Source: Spiroplasma attinicola (lineage in GTDB: Bacteria; Bacillota_I; Bacilli_A; Mycoplasmatales; VBWQ01). From it: DNA of 64,000 nt. The DNA is taken from positions 558,001-622,000 of the forward strand of contig NZ_JAKQXY010000001.1 of NCBI RefSeq assembly GCF_023509825.1, given 5' to 3'. Shown in pieces: positions 56,399-64,000 of the stretch. Position 1 is the stretch's first letter. Each line of letters starts with the position of its first letter. Under the pieces are notes generated by a model. That model had not been told where the DNA came from and did not search any database. It saw nothing but the letters and a program-made list of their open reading frames with translations. The position numbers and the translations under genes are program-made.

Positions 56399-56623
56399 AG
56401 TACAGTTGATGTTAAGATTGCAGTTGAGTAAGGAATAATTAAAACAATTAAGATTTATGGTGATTTTCTTGGATTTAAAGGAACAAAAATTTTAGAAAGT
56501 CAACTAGTTAATCAACCTTATAATTATCAGACAATTAATCAATTACTTAATGAAAGTCAAGTTAAAGCAGTTTTTGGTTCAAACTTTACTAAAGATGAAA
56601 TTGTTCGGATTTTGATTAAATAA
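56399..56623 (+). pseudogene. broken duplicate of the 3' end of lplA
   Basis: Near-identical copy of 55109-55331 in the same orientation, including the TAA stop. A CAA codon of lplA has become TAA (GTTGAGTAAGG), and no start or N-terminal part exists, so it is not expressed as a ligase. It marks the left end of the second duplication unit. Confidence 0.92.
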
Positions 56624-56641
56624 GTTAGGGAGTAATTTATT

Positions 56642-57007
56642 ATGGGTCGTACATGAGAATGAATAAAATGATTACCAGAAGAAGATTTATGATGTATTAA
56701 TGTATTTATTGAAAATTATTTTAAACGATTAATTGAAACTGGTCAGCCACTTTTAAGCGATGAAAGACAATTAGAAGTAAATAAATATATGAAGCATTTT
56801 AATAATAAAAGAACAAATTCTAGTATTATATATAAGTTTCATAATGTTGAACATTTAGCTTTTAAATTAGTTGAACAAAAAGGTAATCCTTACGATGTGC
56901 CGATATTAAAAAGATTAAAAAATTGTTCACAACAACAACGAAGAGTTTGAATACAACAAACTACAATATATGCTGAAAAGATTAATGGATGATTTAATAT
57001 ATCTTAA
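56642..57007 (+). CDS. single-domain paralogue of the tandem-domain protein
   Basis: 121 aa, ATG at 56642 after TAGGGAG, 18 bp after the lplA relic just as the full-length gene follows lplA. MGRTWEWIKWLPEEDLWCINVF leads into one copy of the domain, with KRTNSSIIYKFHNVEHLAF and GNPYDV, and the same C-terminus (QQT.IYAEKIN.WFNIS) as the two-domain protein. The last ~70 bp and the start of the terminator are almost identical to the first copy, showing a recent duplication, while the front half has diverged. Function unknown; DNA binding is conceivable. Confidence 0.75.
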
Positions 57008-57012
57008 TTACT

Positions 57013-57050
57013 AAAAAGCCTTATAAGAGTCACTTATAAGGCTTTTATTT
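57013..57050 (+). terminator. terminator, intact copy
   Basis: AAAAAGCCTTATAAG/CTTATAAGGCTTTT around AGTCA, with T-tail. The corresponding structure after the first gene (56270-56300) keeps only CTTATAAG/CTTATAAG and lost its GGCTTTT arm at the junction with repeat copy A. Confidence 0.9.
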
Positions 57051-57624
57051 ATCCGGAATTAATTGGTAAATTTGGTTTTTCTTTTATTTCTTTTTCGTCA
57101 TTAAAGTCAATAATGTAATATTTTAAGCGTAAATTTCATAAATATAAAGTTGGTTTATAAAGGATGCTAGCAACAACGGCATTGCTAACACCATGAATGG
57201 CATCGAATGGTAAACTATTTAATCAATATAAATAAAAATCAGCTTTGCCATATAAAAGTAAATGAAGAAAAGCATCTAAAGTACCAAAACTAAATCCTCA
57301 AAGACTATTAATAATAATAAATAGTCATCAACATTTTTTAATTACTTTTCTAAATAATCAAATTATTGTTACTAATAAAGGTCAGGCAACCATATATAAA
57401 ATTACTCAAGTAGCAATCCCTCGTAGTAAAATTTCACATAAATTAAAAATTAAAGGAATTGAGATTGCCATTCGAAAAGGAAAGACTAAAGCAGCAAATG
57501 ATAAAAGAAAAGTGACAACTTCAATATTTGGCAAAATTGCTAATGCCTCTTTTAAAGCAAAAACTAAGGCACTATATAATGCAATTATTATTAGTTTTAT
57601 TAATTTTTGAATATGTAAACTCAT
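57049..57624 (-). CDS. ECF transporter substrate-binding (S) component, substrate unknown
   Basis: 191 aa on the minus strand, ATG at 57622-57624 with TAGGAA upstream. About six membrane segments: IKLIIIALYSALVFALKEALAILPNIEVVTFLLSFAALVFPFRMAISIPLIFNLCEILL and further ones after a TGA Trp, ending in a hydrophilic acidic tail. The ALKEALAILPNIEVVTFLLSF start fits S components, in which a conserved Asn/Pro region joins TM1 and TM2. Its place beside lplA makes lipoate uptake a possibility, but this is only context. A TATAAT in the repeat-B region on this strand may be its promoter. The equivalent gene of the first duplication unit is gone. Confidence 0.78.
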
Positions 57625-57658
57625 AGTATTTCCTAATTTTGAATTTCTCTTATTGGGA

Positions 57659-57728
57659 AATTATTATATCAATCATTTTAGTTAATAGTATTTATATGTT
57701 TAATTCCCCCCTCCAGAAAACTGGGGGG
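57659..57728. repeat. direct repeat copy B with G/C-run hairpin
   Basis: Same 47-base block as copy A, then CCCCCCTCCAGAAAACTGGGGGGGG. On the minus strand it holds TATAAT (ATTATA at 57662-57667 on the plus strand) before the ECF gene, and the C/G-run hairpin follows the end of ppa, perhaps ending that transcript. Eight Gs here against five in copy A shows run-length change. Confidence 0.85.
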
Positions 57729-57756
57729 GGAATTTTAAAGTTTTATTGAATTTTAA

Positions 57757-58320
57757 TTATTTTTTATGTTTGTTTTTCATTAATAATGTTACTAAATCTT
57801 TTTTGTCTCAAGTTAACATTTCTTCTTGATATTTAGTATATAACATTTTGCAATCTTCAATTTCTTTTACTGTGCGATTTAAATCAAGAAAACCTTTAAT
57901 TTCAACTTTTTTATTTTGTAAAGCTTTATATTGTAAAAAGAAATTAGTAATTTCATCAAGTAAATGTTGGGGTACATCTTTTAAAGTTTGATAATCATTA
58001 AATCTTGGATCACTTTTTGGAACACCAAAGATTTTTGTATCAATTTCACCAGCATCAATCATTTCAATTGCTCCAAGAACTCTAATTTCAATTAAACAAC
58101 CAGAGAAAGTCGGATAAGTAATTAATGATATTACATCTAAGGGATCACCATCATAATCTAAAGTATTAGGAATATAGCCATATTCACCAGGATAGAAATT
58201 AGCACCATATAATGGTCGGTCTAAAATGAATGCCTTTTTTTTAATATCATATTCAATTTTATTTTTTGAACCTTTGGGAATTTCAACAATCATTTCCACA
58301 GTTAATGTTTTTTTGTCCAT
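57757..58320 (-). CDS. ppa: inorganic pyrophosphatase, family I
   Basis: Hydrolyses pyrophosphate made by biosynthesis. 187 aa. Motifs: VEIPKGSKNKIEYD (substrate Glu/Lys), the YGYIPNTLDYDGDPLDVI signature with three metal-binding Asp residues, and KVEIKGFLDLNRTVKEIEDC. A TGA Trp near the C-terminus hides the last 16 residues in a standard reading. Ribosome site GAAAGGATTT is before the ATG. Divergent from the ECF gene at 58431. Confidence 0.96.
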
Positions 58321-58430
58321 TGTTTATCAATAAATCCTTTCTGTTATTACAGTTATTTTCAATTATATATTATTTTAAAGTACTTTAATATTATAATTAA
58401 TAAAGTAAAAAAATAAATAGGAAACTAAAA

Positions 58431-59054
58431 ATGACAACTGATAAAGATTTTAAAAAACAATTTAATAAAAAAATAATTAGTAGTTTTAAATTAACAACTC
58501 ATAAAATTACTTTAATTGTCTTACTTTTAGCATTAACAGTTTTAATTAGTTTATTGGAAATTCCAGTTTTTTTTAATGATTTTTTAACAATTGATTTTGG
58601 TACTACTATTAATCTTTTAGCAGTTTTTATTATTGGGTTGCCCTATAGTTTGTTAATAGCAGTTATTGCACCTTGATTGCGATTAATTATTCCTCATACG
58701 ATGCCACCAAATGTTGTTGGCGAACTTGCTTATATGTTAAGCTCAATTAGTACTTTAGCAGTTTTTTTCTTAATTAATAGTTTGTTATTTTATTTTTTTA
58801 ATAAAAATAGTAATTGAAAACTATCATTAATTTTTGATATTAGTAGTGCTGTTTTAACAACTATTATTATTAGTTTCTTAAATACTTTTTTTAATTGGGC
58901 ATTTATTTTAGATTTATATGGTGCTCAGGCATTAAAAAGTTTACTTTGAACTTTATTTTTGCCTTATAATCTTTTTAAATTTACTTTGATTTTTATTTTA
59001 TTTTGTTTGTTAAAAAAGCCATTTTTGTTTTTAAAGCATCACTTTAATTTATAA
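58431..59054 (+). CDS. ECF transporter substrate-binding (S) component, substrate unknown
   Basis: 207 aa, ATG at 58431 after AGGAAAC. A basic N-terminus precedes about six membrane segments: ITLIVLLLALTVLISLLEIPVFF, then DFGTTINLLAVFIIGLPYSLLIAVIAPWLRLI (a loop with Gly-Pro and the second/third segments), SSISTLAVFFLINSLLFYFF and others. The IDFG...L..F..G......A.....L...I layout is typical of S components. Third such gene in the window; no EcfA/EcfT is present. A weak hairpin (AAAAACAC.../AGTTGTTTTT, 59087-59114) may end its transcript. Confidence 0.78.
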
Positions 59055-59195
59055 ATTTATAATTAATTTTTATTTCTAAATATTTTAAAAAAACACTTTA
59101 AAAGTTGTTTTTAATGAAAAAATCAATTTTGATTTGCTTATCTATACCTATTAAGTATAATTAAAATAATTATTATTTAAGATAGGAGAATTAAA

Positions 59196-60866
59196 ATGAG
59201 AAAAGAGTATGCATTAGAAAAAATTGAATTATTTAATGAAAAATATTTGAATAATGATCAAAAATTAATAGCTAAAGGAATTATAAATTCTATACCTGAA
59301 GGACAAGATGTTCAAGGTTATTTGGATTTTATATTAAAGAGAACAGGGTTAGGTTTTAAATTTGATATTTCTCCTGAAATTGCTAATGGTTGAGTAGGTA
59401 TCATTTATGAAATTGAAAAAATGAGGATAAATGTTAAGGAAGTTTCTGCAGAAAATGAGAATAAACTAATAATAGGTGATAATTATGAATGTCTTAAGAA
59501 TTTATTATTAACACATAAAGAGAAAATAGATGTTATTTATATAGATCCACCATATAATACTAGTTCTGCTCATACTGATGGTAATGAATCATCTAAATTG
59601 GGGGGGGGGGGGAGTTATTCAAGATTTGTTTATAAAGATAAATTTGGAAGAAATGGTTGATTGAATTTAATGAGAGATAGACTTTATTTGGCAAAGAAAC
59701 TTTTGTCTCATGAAGGAATTATTTTTATCTCAATAGATGATAGTGAACAAGCTTATTTAAAAGTATTAATGGATGATATTTTTGGTGAAGAAAATTTTGT
59801 AAATCAACTTGTTTGAGTTTCTAATAAAAAAGGAAGACAAATATCTGGAAAGATGTTTGCCAAAACATATGAATATATATTAGTTTATGCAAAAGATATT
59901 TCTACTATTAATAAGTTTGAAATTTTAAAAGACGAAGCACAAAAATTAATGCCCAAAATATATGAGAAAAGAAATGAAGAAATTTTAAAAGATGAATATT
60001 CTGAATTTATCATTCAAAATGAATTACATAATACTAATATAAAAGAATTTAATGAAATTACACGTAAAAATTTAAGATTTCCTATTTATACAAATGGTAA
60101 AGATTTTTCTGTAGTTAAAAAGGATGAATGAAAAGAAATTTGGCCACCAAAAAATAAAGATGGCATAGGTGCAGTTTGAAGATGACAAAAATCAAAAGTT
60201 GAAAGTGAAAGCTTTAATCTTTATGCAGAACCGAATAAAAGTAGTTATAAAATTTTTACTAAGAAAAGAGATTTTGTTTATACTGCAAAAGATATTATTA
60301 TTTCTTCATCAATGACAACTAAATCAGGAAGCAGTCAATTAGAAAGTATTGGCATGGGAAATAGTTTTCAATTTCCAAAACCTACTAGTTTAATTAAATT
60401 TTTAATTTCTTCTTTTAAAAAAGATGCTACTATATTAGATTTTTTTGCAGGTTCTGGAACAACAGGACAAGCTGTTATGGAATTAAATAAAGAAGACCAA
60501 GGATGTAGAAACTTTATTCTTTGTACAAATAATGAAAATAATATTGCATTAGAAGTTACATATGAAAGATTATTTAGATTAATAAATGGTAAAGGAACAA
60601 AAGAAGAAACTTTTGACTGAATTGAAAAAAATGAACCTTTTAATAATGAAAATTTAAGAGTTTTTGCTTTAAATCATTATGATGTTTCAATTGCTTCAAA
60701 AGAAAAAATTGACAATTTAAAGGAAATTGCTTTTAGAAATTTGAAATTGTTATCAAATAATTATAAAAATAAAGAAATTGATATTTTTTATGATTTATCT
60801 GGCCTTAACCCTTATAATAATTTCCAAAAATCAGAGATTTTAAATGAGGTAAAAAAATGACTTTAA
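59196..60866 (+). CDS. mod: type III restriction-modification methyltransferase (Mod), phase-variable
   Basis: Adenine-N6 DNA methyltransferase and specificity subunit. 556 aa, ATG at 59196 after TAGGAG. Beta-class motif order: DPPYNTS (Asp117) precedes DFFAGSGTTGQA (near residue 415), with the target-recognition region between. An upstream helper domain and the LIIGDNYECLKNLL segment fit type III Mod. A run of 13 Gs at 59600-59612 lies in frame and codes KLGGGGSYS (Gly136-139), so this genome has the ON state; one G more or less would shift the frame. The end KKWL reads TGA as Trp and overlaps the res start by 10 bp. Confidence 0.95.
59600..59612 (+). repeat. poly-G tract of 13 bases in mod
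   Basis: Thirteen consecutive Gs in a genome where G runs above four are very rare, sitting inside a coding gene right after the catalytic DPPY motif. A 13-base run is in frame; 12 or 14 would end translation early. Confidence 0.97.
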
Positions 60867-63127
60867 CAAAATCTCAAGAAAATGCTGTAAATAAATTAAT
60901 TGATTTTTATAATAATTATTCATCACAAAAAATTGTTAGTTTTAAAGCACCTACAGGTTCTGGTAAAACATTTATGGCTTCAGCTTTTATATCTAAAATT
61001 TTTGCACAGAATTTAGTAACTAAGAAGAAAAAAATAATGTTTATAATAGCAACTATTTCTGATGCTGAATTACCTAGAGCTTTTTCAAATAAATTAGAAA
61101 ATTATAAAAAATATCTTTCTTTTCAAAACTTTGAAATTGAATATAGAATATCGCCTTCATTAAATGCGCAAAAAATTGAGTCAATTAAACCTTTTAATTT
61201 AGAAGAAAATAAAGTTTTAATATTTGGTACTTCTTCTTTTGGAAAGAAAAAAATTTTTTCTGAGGAAGGTATACTTGATAGTTTTATAGAAGAAATTAGA
61301 AATTCTAATGAATGAGAAATTATTTATATTCGCGATGAAGCACATAAAGGTACAAATAAATTTACTAAACTTGATGAGATATCTGATAAAACTATAGATT
61401 CAAAACTTAATAATATAGCAAATTTTACAATCCAAATGACTGCAACACCAAATGGTTCAAATCCAATTATTGAATTAAAGAGTGAAGAAATGAAAAATGA
61501 TGGTGTTCAACTTTTAAAAGAAGAAGCAGTAAAACCGAATATAACTGAAGAGTTGATTAATGATGATTCTGAAGAATTTACAATTTTAAAATTAGCAGTT
61601 GATCAATTTAAAAATGAAATTAAGGTAAATTATAAAAAACTAGAAAATGATGATATTTATATTAGACCTGCTATGTTAATTCAAGTATCTTCAAAGCTAC
61701 AGAAAAGAGAGTCTGAGTTTAATAAAAATATGTCTAAAATTGAAAAAATAATAGAAAATTCAGGATTAACTTATATGAAATATTTTTCAGATGAAAAAAA
61801 GTCTGGGAATATAAAAGCTGATGTTACATTAGAAGAAGCGTCGAAAAATGATTCATTGTATGATGTAATTATTTTTAAAGTTGGGCCTGCAACTGGTTGA
61901 GACATTCCTAGAGCTTGTATGTTAGTTCAACTTCGATCTATTTGCTCTGAAACTTTAAATATACAAACGCTTGGAAGAGTAAAAAGAAATCCGTATCCTA
62001 ATTTAAAATTTAATGAAATCACAAATAAATATTATGTATATTCTAATTATCAAGAGAGAAGTAGAGAATTAGAAGGATATAAATTAAAAGATAAATTTAA
62101 AAATAGAATATTTTATCAAGGGACAATTAATAAAGATAATAGAGAACTTGTTTTTAATAATTATTATAAATATATTCAAGAAATTATTAATGATAATTTT
62201 TTTATTCAATTATGTAAAAAATATTCTTTTCTGAGTATGTTAGAATATCCAGATTATTCTGAAAATTATATAACTGAAAAGAGATCTTATAATTTTTCAG
62301 CAAAATTGTATATTAAAAATAAAATTCAACTGAGAATTTTTATAAATGATAAAATTTTAAAAAATAATATTCTTTTTTCAAATCATGTTATGAATATAAT
62401 TGAAAATTTTGCTGAAAAAAATGTAATTGAAAGAGATATAATACTTTATACTATAATAAAAGATTATATTAGTCGTTTTAAGGATGCATTAACTAATTCA
62501 TATAAAAATAATAGAAATAAAGAAAAATTTAAGTTGACAAATTCTGTTAAAGCACAAGAATTTTATCAAATTTGAGTAAGCAATAATGATGATAAAAAAA
62601 TTCAAGGTTTAGAAAAATATCAAAATTATGGATATGAATTGATATCATCTATTAAAGAAGCAATAAATATTCAATATTTGGATTCTTATGCTGAAATGTG
62701 TTTTTTGGAAGAATTTTTAAAAGAAATAGAAGCAAAAAATAAATATTTCAAAGAAAAAATAAATATTAATTTCTTTGCTAAAATGCCAACTCTTGGCTCA
62801 AGTATATATTTTGAATACTTTTCTGTTATAGAACAAAATTATTTAAAGTCTTATATGGATTTTATGCTTGTTACTGAGTCTGAGAAAATTTATATGATAG
62901 AAGTTAAAAGTTATAATGATTATGATGAAAATAAAACAAATGATTTATTAGAAAGTTATAAACAGTATATGTTAGAAAATGGTAATGATAAATTAGAACT
63001 TTGTTTAGTTTATTCTGGTAAAGATAAATTCGGAATTAAGAAACCTATTAAAATTTTAAAGTTAAATAGTGAAAAAACAGATTTTCAATATTATATAATA
63101 GATAAATTTATAAATTTAATTAAATAA
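60857..63127 (+). CDS. res: type III restriction endonuclease subunit (Res)
   Basis: Superfamily 2 helicase/ATPase and nuclease that cuts unmethylated DNA together with Mod. 756 aa; many Res proteins are 900 or more, so it is compact. Walker A KAPTGSGKT (31-38), DEAH box DEAHKG (160-163), MTATPNG (194-200), GPATGWDIPRA and the motif VI-like LNIQTLGRVKRNP. Near the end, SYMDFMLVTESEKIYMIEVKSY gives Asp668, Glu682 and Lys684, a PD-(D/E)XK nuclease core. TGA Trp codons break it under the standard code, but no frameshift is seen. It starts inside mod, so a mod frameshift would not by itself block its start. Confidence 0.95.
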
Positions 63128-63259
63128 TTTTTATTTTTCTTTTGTTCATTTGATTGAGTATTTATAGTTATAATACTATCTTTATTAAAAATATTTTCAA
63201 GAAAAGTTGAAAATGATAATTTATAATATAAGTAAAAGAAATAGGGGAGGGGTTAGCAA

Positions 63260-63745
63260 ATGGAAAAAATTGAAGTTCAAAATAAATTGTTTGCAATAAC
63301 AGATTATATAATTAAAAGACATAAAGTAACTGATTCAGTTAAAATTCAAAAAATTTTATATTTTTTATATTTGGAATATCTGAAAGAAAAAAATCAAAAA
63401 CTTTTTGAAGACGAATTTGAAGCTTGAATTTATGGGCCAGTGTTACGAACTGTTTATAATCATTTAAAATATAATGGTTTATTTTTTGATGAATATGAAA
63501 CTTTAGATATTGATAAAGGACCAATTTTCATTAAATTTTTATCATTAGATGATAAAGAAATAATGGCTTTTATTGATAAAAAAATTACTAAATATAAAAA
63601 CCAAAATACTTTTAATTTAGTAGAGAAAACTCATCAAACTAGTCCTTGAATCAAAGCTCGTAAAGGCTTAAAAGAAGATGAGCCTTCAACAAGAAAAATA
63701 AAATTTTCAGATTTAGAAAAATTTGTTAAAACATGACAGTCTTAA
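63260..63745 (+). CDS. Panacea/DUF4065 (GepA/SocA-like) domain protein
   Basis: 161 aa, ATG at 63260 after GGGGAGGGG. ITDYIIKRHKVTDSVKIQKILYFLYLEYL, then FEDEFEAWIYGPVLRTVYNHLK, matches the Panacea domain, which acts as a universal antitoxin fused or paired with many toxins, and is also called DUF4065 or SocA-like. The C-terminus (WIKARKGLKEDEPSTRKIKFSDLEKFVKTWQ) is also typical. No obvious toxin gene sits beside it, only the type III system 130 bp upstream. A 63750-63786 hairpin without T-run follows. Confidence 0.88.
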
Positions 63746-63911
63746 TTAATTTTAGTTTATTTCAATATAAATGTATTGAAACTAAAAAAGATGTGTTAAT
63801 ACAATAACTTAAAGATTACATTATATTTTTTTCTTGCTTTATTTTTCAAATTATTTTATAATCTTATTAATTGTTTAATTATAAAAATTATAATTAAACT
63901 AGAGGTAGAAA

Positions 63912-64000
63912 ATGGAAAAAGAAGTAGAAATAATTAATCTTAATGAAGAACAAGTTAGCAAAAAACCTAAATGATTTAAATTAAGAAAAACAAAACCAAT
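63912..64000 (+). CDS. start of a hypothetical gene, cut by window end
   Basis: Frame from ATG 63912 (after AGAGGTAG) to the window edge, giving MEKEVEIINLNEEQ and a Lys-rich stretch with one TGA Trp. Too little is visible to name it. Confidence 0.6.

Noticed and set aside
57721-57728. Eight-G run as a second phase-variable switch
   Set aside because: It lies in a non-coding hairpin next to ppa, not in a reading frame; at most it could affect transcription.
63339-63524. Minus-strand frame inside the Panacea gene
   Set aside because: Antisense shadow of a recognised domain.

Overview
The window is very AT-rich and almost entirely coding. In-frame TGA codons interrupt nearly every conserved gene where tryptophan is expected (for example in tpiA, gpmI, thrS, valS and lepA), while TGG is rare. 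This is genetic code 4 of the Mollicutes. The gene content (a full fermentative glycolysis set, holA followed by rpsT, the infC-rpmI-rplT cluster, rpsB-tsf-pyrH, many Lys/Asn/Ile-rich membrane proteins, ECF transporter S components, GapN, and NADH oxidase of the CoA-disulfide-reductase type) points to Spiroplasma or a close relative. All coordinates below read TGA as Trp.

Layout. 1-6.2 kb: energy genes tpiA (cut by the window edge), an unrecognised gene, gpmI, eno and pfkA. 6.2-8.3 kb: a secreted M60-type zinc metallopeptidase. 8.4-13.3 kb: thrS, two unknown genes, pyk. 13.2-14.6 kb: infC-rpmI-rplT behind a structured leader with an attenuator-like hairpin. 14.7-24.1 kb: dut, a YgjP-like metallopeptidase, a SpoU/TrmH methyltransferase, pheS-pheT, a T-box leader with valS, and holA. 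24.1-30 kb: mostly lineage-specific membrane, secreted and coiled-coil proteins, with rpsT on the minus strand. 30-36.7 kb: a double-nuclease DUF2779 protein, fmt, an ECF S component, a 41-aa Cys-rich protein on the minus strand, lepA and an Old Yellow Enzyme-family oxidoreductase. 36.8-43.7 kb: small unknowns, glpQ (minus), an unusually long lgt, membrane proteins, mpg and gapN. 43.8-45.8 kb: a two-gene cassette of an ABC/OLD-like ATPase and a PD-(D/E)XK-like protein, a candidate defence module. 45.8-55.3 kb: rpsB-tsf, a membrane protein, pyrH-pta-ackA, nox, an alpha/beta hydrolase, lplA. 55.1-57.8 kb: a local tandem duplication involving the 3' end of lplA, a repeat-domain gene and an ECF S component. 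57.7-59.1 kb: ppa (minus) and a second ECF S component. 59.2-63.1 kb: a type III restriction-modification system whose mod gene carries an in-frame tract of 13 Gs, strongly suggesting phase variation. 63.2 kb to the end: a Panacea/DUF4065 protein and the start of another gene.

The metabolic genes fit together: sugar phosphates enter glycolysis (pfkA, tpiA, gapN, gpmI, eno, pyk), pyruvate goes to acetyl-CoA (lplA lipoylates the dehydrogenase complex), then to acetate and ATP through pta and ackA, while nox reoxidises NADH. No tRNA, rRNA or CRISPR array was seen. The most novel-looking items are the phase-variable type III system, the ATPase plus nuclease pair, and the tandem duplication with its repeated DNA-binding-like domain.
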